Source: Clusia tigrina
Taxonomy: Eukaryota > Arthropoda > Insecta > Diptera > Clusiidae
Assembly: GCA_920105625.2 (NCBI GenBank)
Contig: OV050031.1
Coordinates: forward strand, 228,890,194 to 228,954,193
Length of the DNA stretch: 64,000 bases
Direction of reading: 5' to 3'
Of the stretch, positions 1-12,900 are shown piece by piece. How positions within the stretch are numbered: position 1 is the stretch's first letter; each line of letters starts with the position of its first letter. A program made the translations under genes and the position numbers. Under the pieces are notes generated by a model. It was not told where the DNA came from. It saw nothing but the letters and a program-made list of their open reading frames with translations, and searched no databases.

Positions 1-180
1 GCTACCAACAACAAGTGTTATACTCTGCGTTGGGAGGACAGAAGACACAGCCACAATTAAGTCAGACAGTGGAGCCCTGTGATAAGCGACGAAAAAAATG
101 CAACGAAGTCAACAACGCAAGATAACACAGGAGAATATCACACAAACAATTGTGCAACCGGCTGACCACAGTTAAAATAA

Positions 181-282
181 TATGAATGTACCACCACAGT
201 GCCCAACGCACTGATATGAATTTACAACAACAGTGCCCAACGTCCTGATATGAATTTACAACAACAGTGCCTAACGCAATGT
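181..282 (+). repeat. 34-bp tandem triplication inside the left LTR
   Basis: Three successive units begin with TATGAAT at 181, 215 and 249 and continue with a CAACAACAGTGCCCAACG-type sequence. The right-hand LTR has one full unit and a fragment at the matching place (55,831 and 55,865), so copy number varies between LTR copies. Confidence 0.85.
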
Positions 283-900
283 TAGATTTACAAGAGATCG
301 CGACAGAAGTTGCCGACTGCATTAGTTGGGAAAATAGCCCACTAACAACACCCAAAAACGAAGGCCAAGCACAAAGTGGAACACGACAGACCGACCGCTA
401 AGCACACGAACAGGCCGGACAAAGCATAAAGAGGAGAAGGAGAATTAAATATCCAATATTTAATATTTTTAAATATGTTATGCCATCGATAGAAAATATC
501 AACAAAGTGCCGAAGGTGGGCGAAGGACAAATAGCAACAACAACAAACAACACAAGGAACAACAACAAGGTACAACAACAACACAATATTAAAGGTGGCC
601 CAAGGGCAAAAAACTCACAAGAACAACAGCGAGAAAACAACAACAATGTGCTGAAGGTGGCCCAAGGTCAAATTGAAACGAGAAGAACAATGCGGTAAAC
701 CGTAGCAACATGCCACAACAAACTACAGTTCCCGCACAACAACAACTATTGGATGATCTACACTAAACCTGGAGCATAAAAGCAGGAGCAACTGGTAACC
801 CAGCCTCTTTCTTTCATTCGGCATCAGGCAGACGAGACGCTCTTTCTTTCTTTCAGCATCAGGCAGACCAGACGCATCGTACTAAACAGAGTTATACACA

Positions 901-1080
901 CTGACGAACGCAACAGAAGCTAGGGGAATCTAGAGGAGATTATGGTTTATAATCGATTCTCTGCTAGAAACCCACACTGACAAACGCAACAGAAGCTAGG
1001 GGAATCTAGAGGAGATTATGGTTTATAATCGATTCTCTGCTAGAGACCCACACTGACAAACGCTACAGAAGCTAGGGGGA
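901..1080 (+). repeat. 76-bp tandem repeat inside the left LTR, about 2.4 units
   Basis: Units start with CTGAC at 901, 977 and 1053, the last one partial. Each full unit carries GAAGCTAGGGGAATCTAGAG and a TTTATAATCGATTCTCTGCT stretch. The right-hand LTR has only one such unit, so this is a copy-specific expansion. Confidence 0.88.
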
Positions 1081-1155
1081 CATAGAGTTCAACTGTGTCC
1101 GTATTTAAGTTTAGTAAAAATAATTGTATCAAGTAGTTAGCCTTTTTTTAAAATT

Positions 1156-1169
1156 AATAAATAAATAAA
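1156..1169 (+). promoter_or_regulatory. LTR polyadenylation signal cluster
   Basis: Overlapping AATAAA hexamers occur at 1156, 1160 and 1164, about 100 bp before the 3' end of the LTR. The same cluster is present in the right copy from 56,809. The position fits the poly(A) signal at the R/U5 boundary. Confidence 0.55.
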
Positions 1170-1271
1170 ATAATTAAATCAACGTAAACAAGCTTTGAAT
1201 ATTTTAGAGATTTTCTGTAAACGACTCCTGGAAATCCGGCGAGCTTACCCCGGCGAAAACGAGTCGTTACA

Positions 1272-4200
1272 GCTGTTGTATTTGATTCAGGATTTGAATG
1301 TATGGTTCTGTGCTGATCAAGACTTGGTAGTTGATGAAGGATCTTCCTCACTGATAAAAACACCGATATTCTCTGCCTGGACGTATTTCCAGCTTGGGAG
1401 GACTTGTAATTAGAGTACTTAAATTCTTGGAAATTTTTGAAGGCTGAATTAGCGCCATTAGCTAAAAGTAATGTATCCGCTTCTCCAACGTGTTCTGCAT
1501 AGGCCAGGCTTGCCATGGTCAAGTGAACTGGCTGAAGAGTCAGTTATGATGTGCCTCTTCACGTGGCACCGCCTTGTGCGCTGCTTTTACAATCAGCCGT
1601 GTAGGATATTGGCATTCACATTATTTGTTGCTGATGGAAATAAATTATGGACTTGGAGATAATTTTGCGTGTATCTTTATGTGTTTGCTGCTGCTGCAAT
1701 ATGTCGGAAGACGGGATGCTATTGTGACTATGGTGACCCCAGCCTGGCTACTCACAAAGAGGCGCACACTTTGTTGTTGGCAAAGGGAATAGTGCTGATA
1801 ATGTGTGTGTACGGTAACTGATTTTCTTAGCTTTTCACTGAAAACAAACGCAATTTAAGCGGAACTCGATGGATCGCCTTCCTACAATATAAAAACCATT
1901 GCTCTCTAACTAACTCCAGACCTGTTCGATGGTCCAAGGAATATATGAAGTACCATAATACATGTTCGCCTATAAACATACCCCTTCGATTTGCTCATTC
2001 ACTTCCACAAAGCATGCACATAAATCGCCGCTTTGGTCTGTGCCTGCTTCATTTCCAGTTCATTGAAGATGAAGTGCAATTCCCCTCCATTCCCTCGTCA
2101 TGGCATTAATGAAATGCGCATGTTTTAGAATATTTAAATAAATACATTTTAATTGCAGTGAAGCTGTGAATTTGGATCTGTACACTAGCTCGCATTTGCA
2201 TTCGGCTTCTGTTGTCTTTCTAACAAATTCTCGCAACTTTCACCGCATGGAAAGTTTAAGTAAACATGTGCGGCTTAGCATATTGGGAGCCTGCGGCGCT
2301 TCATGAAGTTGTTCGGATCTAATTAATCTGAGAGGCTGGTCTGAGTTGCTTAAACATTAAACTAAGTTTGTGGTAAGCAAACCACGCATGCATCTTTGCT
2401 ATTGTATTTGGTGCAGCTTAAGACGCCTCATTATTCCTCATCATACAGGAAACTGAAAATTCCTTAAATTCTTAACGAGCTACGACCTGATTTGCCCAAC
2501 CCAATTTTGTATAGTTATATATCTCCGAACAGTCGCACTGAGAGCTCCCGCCTCCTTTGCTCCAGAGCGACCTAATTTAGTCGTCTATTTGATTGAAGCA
2601 AGCGTTTAACAGCTTTCGGAGTTTGATGCATCCTTCATTCGAGTTTAGACTAATCGCCTAAATTGGCGTTGATGGCACTCGAGTCGCGATTAAATAAATA
2701 GCAAATAATATTTCCAGTTGCCGGGAGCGGAAATTCATGCGCTAATTAGTCGATAATTGATATTTCAATTAAGTGTTTGCGTTGCTCAAACTACAAGGAC
2801 TTATGAGCCCAGCCAGTTGAAGGCTGAAACAATTTGTTGCAGCCACGCTATTAGAAAGCAAAACCAATGAAATCCTCTGGAAGCAACTGAAGCCAAAGTT
2901 TTGTTCAACTGTGTGGAAGGCTGGCTGCAGGGTGCGAATAATTCAAATAAGCAAATGCTAATTTATTCCGTTTATTACAGCAAACAGTCTGAAGTAACTA
3001 ACTTTCGACTTCAATTCACATTAAATAGAAAATTAATTAGCGCCGGACAATTTTGCTTCTGTGTTCGAAGAATACGAAAGAGAGACAGAGAAGCAGACCA
3101 TGTTCGCTTCAGCTTTGCCTCTAAATAAACTCTGTCAAAGCAAAAGGATATGGCCACAAAACTTTCCGCTATTCACTCTAAACTCGCAGAAGTTCCCGCA
3201 GCGCTGCGCAGAGACACCGCCAAGTCGGCGCATAAGTTTTAATAAAACTGCGCTTCGCTTGCTGCACGGCTCAATGCACACGGCTGCGGCCGACTGTGTC
3301 ACTGTGTGAGTGTGCAGCAGCCGACGAAGTCATAAACCGCATCCCATTCGAAAGCGGTAAAACTCCGCAGCAAATGAAGCCGTTGCAACTATGGAGGAGC
3401 ACAGGATACTAAACATTGCTTCAAGGTTGGTGCAAACGAAGTTCTTCCGGATTGCAGCGTCTTTGTGGTTTTGATGTAATGAGACTTGAGACAAATTAAA
3501 ATGCACGCGCAGTTCGCGAAACCACACCGAAAAGTTGTAATTCATTGTTTACGGCGGCAGTTAATGTTTGTAGCTTGAAACTGTTTATGGTGAAACTTTC
3601 GCCTTCTTCAACTGCTGCCGGAGAGCAGCAATCGAAATGCTCACATAAGTGCTTCAAATGCCAAGCAGACGCCCTCCACACTCCCAACGACAACATTTGG
3701 CATGAAAAAACATCTGCCAAAGTGAGCAGTTACTTTGACTTAAACTTCAACGCTATCCTTACGCTTTGACATTCTGACATTTAAAGCCTGCTTAGCTGCT
3801 TATTTAAAGGCTCGTTGCTGCTCAGCACGTAAGCGTGAAAGGTGTTTAAGGTAAGCTGCCGAGCAGGCGAAACACAACGAACTATACGAAAACACAAACA
3901 AAGCGAACGCAATGAAACGAAACTGTTGCCTTGTCTTGTTTTGTCGGCAGGCGTATTTGTGCTGCCGCAAGGATAATGAATTGAACAATGAGCGAGCAGC
4001 CTTGCCAGTGATAATTTCAGCCTTGAAATCTTTATTTGACTTCACACTTTGGCTTATGCGCTGCTCCTTGCCGTGCCATGATTGATGAAGCAACTACTGG
4101 ATCCAGGCTGGGATGGGGGAGTGGGCTGAGGCGTTATTGACATTTATGATACAGATAGCAGATTGCGGCAGACTCCTCCATTGTGTGAATGTGTCAAATA

Positions 4201-6651
4201 TTGTCGCGTTCAGCTGAAGCGAGTTATAATAAATGACTGAAACTGATCACATGTTTATTATTTACTACTTTGCCTGCATAAAAGATTTATTATCCATTGT
4301 AAATACACTGCCCTCCTGCCGCCTCAGTCATTCGCACAAGCTCACACACACCCATACAGGCACTTAAACAAAAACATTCGCCGTAAAGTATGCAAACAAA
4401 ATCCAAATAAAATCAGCTTTCCATAAAACAACGAACGCGTCGCATACTGAAATAAAATCCGCTTACAAGACAGGATAATAGGGTTTATGCAAACATGCCC
4501 ATGTGTGTGTCGGGGAGTTTACATATGTCTGGCACATATGCAGGAGGCACTCACACGCACTCCGACAGAGACTGCGGCAGTCGTAAAATCGGCAAGGCGC
4601 ACAAGAATCGCACTAAATTCAGTATGCAGACACTTTTTGGCACAGCCCGGTTGCGAAATGTCAATCGGCAGAACGGAAATTAGTAGGCGCAAAGCGAACC
4701 CTTCGAAGGTGCTTGAACAGCAGCGTGGTTAGGAACACACCCAGAGTGATACAAATTTGCGTAAAAACGCCAAAGGACACTGGCGTATTTACGTAAACCA
4801 AAGTAGTTTCTTACATAGTAGAATTGGTCTTATCTCAGACAGGACACCTTTTCTGACTACACCTTTAAGTGGAAGCTTCCCAAGCAGCAGAGCAACTGAC
4901 GCATCGGCTCTGAACTGCTAATGTAACTCCTTGGATTATGTGAAATTGTGCCGCTCATTACACTCTGAGTAATCAGCAATAAAGGAAGTGCAACCAATAC
5001 CACCAAATCCTTCCCCAATGTGGCGCTCACCTTCAGCTCAAAACTGGTTAAAAAGTTGCCAGCAATCCTTGCCCAGAATGAAGTTGTACAGAATTTAAAA
5101 CTAACGCAGCACTGTTCCCACCGAGGCAAAAACCTTTAATGAGCAAAGTTCTATTTTGTAAACATGTGAACATTGCCACAAAACTCCTGCCGCAACTGCT
5201 GCGCTGAAAGCCGCAAAAACTGTGCATCGGAAGGGGGTTTGTGTGCAGGCGCAAAAAGTTTGAACGAAATTTGTGAACACCAGTCCCCGCACATGGTGCA
5301 GAAAGCTGCACACGTCAATGGCAACACAAAGTCATGGCAAAATATGACAACAAATGGCAAGGCATACTTTTAGGGGCATTGGCATACTTAAGCCTCGTGA
5401 GCATCTCATCAGTGTAAGCATGAATGAGAATTGCATGTAAATAATAGCAGCAGCGAAGGAGGAGAGCTACGTTGCGCTCAAGTAATGATTGTACATCTCG
5501 TCGCAATGAGCTGCCAGGACTCTGCGGAGCTGAAAGGGCTCGAATTGCGCATAAAGATGCGTCGGAGCAAACACGCAGAAGCAAGTAACATGTTTTCGCG
5601 TAATATGAAAAATTATGTACTTTCCTTGAGACGAGCAACTGTGCGACACACTCACAGCTGGAGCCAATTCACAAAAGCGCCACGCTCACTAATTCTGCTC
5701 CTCACTTTTTGCCACCTCGCATTTTTCACCGTTTTTGCTGCTTTGGTGCAGCGCAGTTGCTGCTAATGCATTAATTCAATTTGTTCCTCTGAAATTTTCT
5801 ACGCTTTTTGCGCTGCACTCGCATTTGCTGCTGTAGCATGCAACATAAGTTGGAGCACAGCGGCACAAAAAGGCTGCTCGTAAATGTCTTAACAGGGAGT
5901 TTTTGCTTGTTTCCTTGATTTTTGTGCTCATTTTATGGCAGTGCACACAGTTTTTGTTGCACGTCTCAGAGGAGTCACATAAAATAGCCCAGACGGAGTT
6001 CGCCTCCACCATAGAAGGAGGGGTGTGCATGCATTACGCGCTATTTGGTGAATGTGCTGATAAGGAAAACCGGAAATCCTTTGCATACTTGACTTGAAAA
6101 AAGAAGAGCGGCGTCTATTCCAGCACAGAAATACCCTTAGCTAAGAACGGGATCATACAATTCGATACAAAATGACTCCGGAATGAACTCACTGCACTTT
6201 CATCACCATCGTAATGCACAGTTAACAGTCCCAACAACGACAGCAGCGCCAACAATAAAGAAACCGCATATCACAGTTATAGGGATTTAATTAAGTTTTC
6301 ACATACACTGCATAAGCACTGCATATGCGAGTGCTCTGCCACTCCGTGCGTGTGCGAGCGCGTGTGCATCTTCAGTCACAGGAAAAAGCAACATTCCTCT
6401 GTGCAACAATGTGTAAATTAATTTCACTTTATGAAAAACTTGGAAAAAGCTGGTCAAAAAAGTGCTGGATCTTCAATTGGAACAAAGAAAGGACTTGTGT
6501 AGACGGAGCTCCCTCCTCTTGTGCGCTGCTGCTGAACGAACGGGAGTACAAAGTAATTCATTTCGATGTGCTTCCTTGCTGGCATGATTGGCTGGAAAAA
6601 AATCACATTGGTACGCTGGCCAAGAGAATAGCGTTCAACACAAACATGCCC
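1272..6651. other. Single-copy noncoding DNA, no gene recognised
   Basis: I read both strands here and found no exon with a recognisable domain, no RNA gene and no mobile-element protein trace. Open frames are all under about 125 codons, overlap one another on opposite strands and look like chance. Short TG/CA-rich patches occur, for example near 4,500-4,560 and 6,340-6,365. Confidence 0.6.
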
Positions 6652-6837
6652 GAGCTAGTTGGACTTGGGTCATGTGAGAGGCGCAACAACTTTTAAGAGG
6701 AAGACTTTCCAATTTATAAAGGATGTATAAGCAACTTGAGCTAGTTGGACTTGGGTCATGAGAAAGACGCAACAACTTTTAAAAGGAAGATTTCCAAATT
6801 TATAAAGGATGCACAAGTAACTTGAGCTGAGTTGGAT
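6652..6837 (+). repeat. 86-bp tandem duplication (2.2 units)
   Basis: Units start with GAGCTAGTTGGACTTGGGTC at 6652 and 6738, and a third partial unit starts at 6824. Both full units continue through a CGCAACAACTTTTAA stretch and AATTTATAAAGGATG, with scattered substitutions, so this is a moderately old local duplication. The first unit forms the end of a short open frame (6325-6696) that has no recognisable domain. Confidence 0.88.
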
Positions 6838-9773
6838 TTCCTAAAGATTTCATTTTAAAACGGACTACTTCAAATATGAGAGTCTTCGACATATTTAAAT
6901 TATTATAATGCAATAACAAGAACTTTCGTAATATCCTGAGCAGTCTTCACTGCACAATTAACCCACAACAATTGACGTCATGAGCACAGTACACGCAAAT
7001 GCACAACAAACGGAAACGTGGCTGAAGTTGCACAAGAGCCCAATATGTCAAGCGAACTGAAACGGGACAAGCATGCCCAGGGTTATGTGTCAAAAACACA
7101 CGCAGCCGTCCTTGCGTTGCATTGTTATGCTGGCGGCAGTGCTGGTGACATTTAAAGTGCTGCTCCGGTTGAAAGCTCGCTTCGGTTACGGGACTTGAAA
7201 GCGGTGAACGCAAGACATGACGAAGAAATGTGCAAGAGGTGCATGCCTGAGCAGTAGAACAGCTCACTTGCAACCTTTGCAAGCAGCAAACCAGAACGGG
7301 AGAGCACCTGATAGTGTCCCAAACGGGTCTAACACAGATGCAGGCACTTTAGTTGGTGGGGAAATCTTAATGGGGACAGCGGAAAAGGTCACTGAGCAGA
7401 GACGAACGTTTCAGTCTGCATGCAGTTCCACGCAAAAACCATTGAATTCTGGGCAACGGTTCATGCCAATCACTGAATTTCTTTGGTGTGAAATGGTCTG
7501 CCACACCCATTTAAAATGGTCAAAAGACTTGGTGGAGTTTTCAATTATTACCCGCATTTTTATTCTACTGCAACCGCCTTTTGATTCGATATTCTACAGT
7601 TAGTGATCTGATCCGCTGACAGGTGTGAAGGCAGCTCCTCACAGTACTCGCGTATGCTTAATTCATTTACAGATGCTCTGTGCACTGAAAATGAATCCAG
7701 TGCAAATTACTTTGTATGGACGACTTTCTAAGGGCTGACTCTGTAGAGTTCATACGTGGCCAATATTTGGTGCTCGTGCACTTAGAGTTCCTTCCTCCAA
7801 TCAGTCCTTCAACCATTCATAAGATTATTCTATAGCTTTCACTGCCTTACTATGCAGAAAATTGTATTTATTTGGTGGGATTCAAATGTACCTTGAATAC
7901 TCAGTAAATGATCCACGGTGAAGTGATCAAAATCCTTTGAAATAATTGCATTAAGAACACACACGCGGACGCCGTAGACACATTTCAATTGATCGCCATT
8001 TCCAGCGCTACTGCCAGCCAGATTGATTATGCTCTTCAGGTATGCCACTGAGTCTAATTTACCCCTTGATAAAACAACAGCAACTCTAAGAGCCATTCTA
8101 AACAGGCTCCAAACCCACAACACGGGCGTTGACTTCATTAACTGACTTGGCTAATCAGTCGAGAAATTAAGGGATTTCAACTCTATTCAACTCCTAGATC
8201 ATGGTATCGGAGATCAGAGCTTTCTGGGAAATAAAACTTCCGCACCAAACCTCTTAAACACCGCTGCTGAGCGTGGCAGCTACAAACACCTCCAGGATTT
8301 CAGTTGGAGTCTTCTGCCTATCGACTATTGAGGGCATTTTCATCCATCTCTCTCCAATTACCATACCAAAGCAACTCCGAATCCTTGTGACTCAAACGAA
8401 AGCAATAGCAAAGAACTCACCAACTCTGGGCAACTGAGCTGAACATGAAAGATCGTTCAGCGAAGCAATTTGCTTAATGCAGGGCGGAGTGGGCCGTCGA
8501 CCACGCATTCACGTTCAAACGCATCCAGCACAGTTTCACGCACTCACCGCCAACATGGAAAGCTATGTGGACGCAGCTGATTGACTAGCAGCGCCAGCCA
8601 AGCGAGTCCAACGCATACAATTTTAAAAGAAGAAGTTTGAGGCAAGGCTCGTCACTCGGAGGTGAACTGCCGCAAACGAAGGCATTTAAATTCATTGCGC
8701 GCTTGTCGCAAGCTGTTTTATGCGTACTCACTCGCATGCAGCACGCCACACGCATGTTCGGCGCATGTGTGTGAGTGTGTTGGAGCGCGTGTGTGACTAT
8801 TACCGTTTGTTTAAGTTCTTCTGCGTGCATGTTATGCCATAGCACACACAATTGGGGCGCGTGAGACATCAACCGTCGCATAAATCGAAGCGGCGCACAG
8901 TGCTCATTCCACACACGCCAAATGGAAATGAGGCATTATTCTGTTGAATAATTTCATCCGCAATCGTTTTTATGTCCATGAGTCATGCCTGAAATATCCC
9001 TTTGGAACATGACAGGCTGCAGAAGAGTGGCAACGGAGTCGAGCCCGGCTAGATCTGCTCAAGAATGAAACCACGTTTCTTAAGAGCGGTGGCATCAAAT
9101 TCTGGATTTTCGTTCACTACACAGAGTACTGTGCCCCGCCCCTAGCTACCTCCTGACAGATTGTGTCTGTGTGTCTGTGGGATTGTGAGTGAACGATGCA
9201 GCAGCCGCAGGAAAAAACCCTTGCTGCACGTACGCAACTGAAGGACAGTCAGTCGCACAAACGCATCCTGAATTTAAATGTGCCCATTTTTGCCAATGCA
9301 AAATGTGTGCCATTCGCGCATGTGGACGGGTGCGGGTGGGGTGGTATGGGGATTATTTCAGATGGGAGTATCGGCGGGAGTTGCATTTGTGTAATACTTT
9401 AAAAACAGGCAATTTTCCAGTGATTCCAATTTGAATCGAAACAAAATTTAAATAAAATTATAGATAGAAGTGAAGATCGAGGACTCTAGAAATCCATTTG
9501 AACCGATGCCTGCCTTGGTCGCCCTTTGCTCTTAACGCCTTGGTCATAACTTGTATGTTCCATGGATGAAGGACTCCAACCGTATCAACCATCTAATGCA
9601 ATGTGGCAATGAGGAACTAAGTCTCTACTGGGTAGAATTCGAACACGCGCTCACTCATTATTTGACTCTGAGTCAAACCCTCCTTAAGCAACTTCCACAG
9701 TACAAACTACAAACCAGTTCTGGATGCCTCTCCCTGATACTTGCTTGGAGTTTGAATAAAACTGCCGACGTAC
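6838..9773. other. Single-copy noncoding DNA, no gene recognised
   Basis: No exon, RNA gene or transposon protein trace could be supported. Open frames are short and mutually overlapping. TG-rich patches appear near 8,765-8,795. Confidence 0.6.
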
Positions 9774-9940
9774 GATATCGAGTTCTAGTCTGTCTATCAC
9801 AGGGATTTAACTGGAGTTCTGGATCACTCTGCGTAGTTAGATACTTTTCTGGAGGTTGCATAAAAACACTGAAGTAGTGATATCGAGTACAAGTCTGTCT
9901 GTCACAGGAGTCTAACTGAAGTTCTGGAGTATATCATTCA
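9774..9940 (+). repeat. Diverged tandem duplication, period 105 bp
   Basis: GATATCGAGT occurs at 9774 and again at 9879. In both copies it is followed by an AGTCTGTCT(A/G)TCACAGG stretch, then a TAACTG(G/A)AGTTCTGGA stretch. The duplicated part is about 60 bp within each 105-bp period. Confidence 0.8.
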
Positions 9941-12900
9941 ACAATGTTCCCGCAGGATCCCTATTGACTTTTGTTTATTTATCCAGCCTGGCAGATGGCT
10001 CTGCTGAAAGTTTGCTGCTGCTTGGCATCATGAAATCAATTTTTGTGTAAGCACACCCAGAAAAACAAACAAGCATCATCACCATCTCTACTGTTGGTGC
10101 CACTCTTGGAGCTGTTCATTTCGCGCCGTAATTTCTGATCAATATTTGGAGAACAATTCAACTGCTTTTCAACTAATTTTCCGAGCAAACCACTGTTTTA
10201 CATGACTCCCTCTTCACCTGCCTCAAACACCGCGTAATGCACATGCAACTGCTGACTTTGCAGTGTTCAATTTAAATCAACCCACCAACGCGCCACAAGT
10301 GGCACTGTTTAATTGTGAGCTCCGCGAATATTCCGACATAATTTCCCAGTATCGATTCTGGCGAAATGAGTGCCGCCCAAATTACCAAATCCTCAAAACA
10401 CAACAGCACAGAATAATTAGCTTTATACTCCGCTCTGACAATTCAGCGCCCTGCCCCCACGCCGAGCTGCCTGTCGTTTTTCATTTAACAATTGCATTTA
10501 TTTACATCTCTTTTGAATCCCTGCCCGTGACTGTTTGCCGACCACACAGCAAAAATTCCATTTACAATGTTGTCAGTGCTGCTTTTCTATTTTTCAGTAC
10601 GTTGTTGCACCACACTCGCATGCTCCGGCTGCCTCCACTGCGCTGTGCTGCTCGGATTTTGCAATCACACTTGTTTACTTTTGCAGTTTTCACTTTTATC
10701 AGGCAATTCGGAGCTGCTGCTGCTCGCGAGCCATTCATATTTCACTTCAATATGCGGACATGTCAGCGAATCCCTGCAAAGCTCGTAAACGATCACAGCG
10801 GATGCCGTTGGCCATGGCACTGGCAGTTTCTGGTATTCCATTGAAACGAAATCGCACACAAAGCCTTCGATTGTGAAAAGTCCTTTTCCGCGAATAGTTG
10901 GCGTGATGGCTTTGTTCAGTATTTTCTAACGGTTGCTTGGCTCCTGGATTATCAATTTTCATCTCTCAGCGACTGTTCAGTTCGTTCAAATGGAAGACTG
11001 GGTCTCAGCAATCGTGGGCACATATTCCTGAGGTTATTTTCTTCATTCTTTATGGAAACCATTTCTAATGCAGTGCATATCAGTCCACGCAGGTGTATGG
11101 AGTCATGCAGATGTATGGAGTGTGAGGAATGACGGAGCGAAATTATTGTATGTGAATCAATTCACTTACGAAACCTTGTGGGGGACAGTTGTCCTTCTCA
11201 AGGCCACAGCACTGGTTTATAGGAAAACTGACTACGCCTGTGACAATGTATTCTCTACGGCACTGCAGCAGAAAATTTCGGCTGAGACATGCTTTTCTTC
11301 AGAACTGCGAGGGGCACATGTCAGGCTATGTTCCAAAGTCCTAAAGAATTATCTCATCAGTCACGTCACTATGATAGAGTGCACTTTTTTCAACTTCTTT
11401 CATAACTGACTCCTAAAATTATCACGTTTCATCCTCAGCGATTCTCATTCGCTCACTCAATTCAACAAAAATAATTGACCGATGGACTTCGAAAGCCCGT
11501 ATAAGTCTTTATATAGTGTTGCCTGCCACTTGCAACCATTTAATATACCAAGGATTTGATAACTTTGAGCAACGCCCACAACAGCTTCTTCCCTCGCTCC
11601 TGTATTCCTTCGCTCTTTATGATTTACCAATCGGGAGTTCGGAATAGTGGGGTAATTGTTAATTCAAAAGTCCACAAAATCTGTGAGCTCATACACGAAT
11701 CAAACGCCGATTGCGAGTAAATCCTTTGTTGGCCCGCCTGACAGCAGTGCTCAAGGCAAACAATGCAGATGTCAAAGCAATCGCGGCACGCATGTTGCAT
11801 GCCATAAATAACAGTCGCTATAAGCGGCGCTGTTTTGTGGCACATATGCACAACCTGCAACCCGCTCAGTGGCAGGTTAGCGAAATGCAGAGTGGCGGTC
11901 GGCTCTGGAACAATCAGTGCAATGCATTTTGTTTGAAATGTCCTGCCGATTATTAAAACATCTGTTCGCAATAACCTCTAAAAGAGTGAATTGAAATTTT
12001 TGCCCAAAACTCTCGACAAAATGGGGAACATCATCGTCACTAGCAGCGTCATTGCGAACTCAACACTACTGAGAAAACTGCTGGATCAGCGTGAAGACTG
12101 CAAACAGTTTCAGTTGACCTGGTTTATTGCTTCGTCACTATAGAAAATATCCTTTTTAGAAATGTGTTTGTTCTTTAACTGCCGTTTACGGCAATTGGTA
12201 TGATTCAAAACGTGCCCCTTTGAGAGGCTGTCTTCAAGTGGGAAGAATACTATGAAATGTAGTTTAGAGCACCGGCAAAGAGGAATGGGAAAATGTTTTC
12301 TCTCAGGTGAGACGCTTGAAGTCCACATAATCCTTTTGCTGAACATAAGATTCATATGCCTGTTGGACTGGACCATATTTCTGGCACTGCTGTAGCCACT
12401 TCTGGAGAGACACTCTGTCTGTTCTGTCATTATTCATCGTTCAACCCGCCATCAGTCACAATTCGAACGACTCTGAGCAACTCTTTGAATGCCAAGCAAG
12501 TTGCAAATTAACGTCAAAGGATTAACTGCAGCAGGAGAAACAAAGGCGAGCCCGCAACAATTAGAGTATGTTCTTAGAAATTAGCTTCGATTTCATGAGT
12601 CTGGGCAAGAATTTCTCGTAACTCGTCAGCAGCTCTGCTACTTGTGCTTCCTGATTTCCATTGCTTGCTTACTTTCAGCAGCTTCAGTGCTAAGACGCTT
12701 ACACGCCAGATGAACCCATGTGCTTCGCCAAGGAAGCTGTGTACTTCTGCTTTTGTGAAGCAAACTGTTGCCTAGGAACACAGTGTGCAACTAATGTGCA
12801 GAAGAATTGTGCATTGACTGAAAGGTTCAATCTGCAGTTGAAGAGTTCGACTCTTCCTTTAAATGATACTTCAGTTAAATCTGCAATGAATTTGCTGAAT

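Larger units (their letters stand above)
1..1271 (+). mobile_element. LTR-retrotransposon LTR, 3' part (cut by window start)
   Basis: This stretch matches 55,651-56,924 almost throughout, so it is a second copy of the same long terminal repeat. The right-hand copy shows the family boundaries: the LTR starts TGTGAGGAG and ends GAGTCGTTACA. Here the 3' end is at 1271, while the 5' quarter lies outside the window. The body is rich in CAA/ACA, and an AATAAA cluster lies at 1156-1169, as expected for the R/U5 end. A weak CATAAAAG box at 776-783 and an initiator-like TCATTC at 814-819 are about 40 bp apart, rather wide for a core promoter. No gag or pol frame follows 1271, so this is a solo LTR or the 3' LTR of an element lying mostly outside. 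The small open frames inside it have no domain. Confidence 0.85.

Noticed and set aside
776..819. LTR core promoter (TATA-like box plus initiator)
   Set aside because: The boxes are about 40 bp apart, wider than the normal 30, and the TATA match is weak. It is mentioned in the LTR entry but not called separately.
10263..10844. 193-codon plus-strand open frame
   Set aside because: It has no recognisable domain, is overlapped by open frames on both strands, and shows no promoter or splice context. Probably chance.
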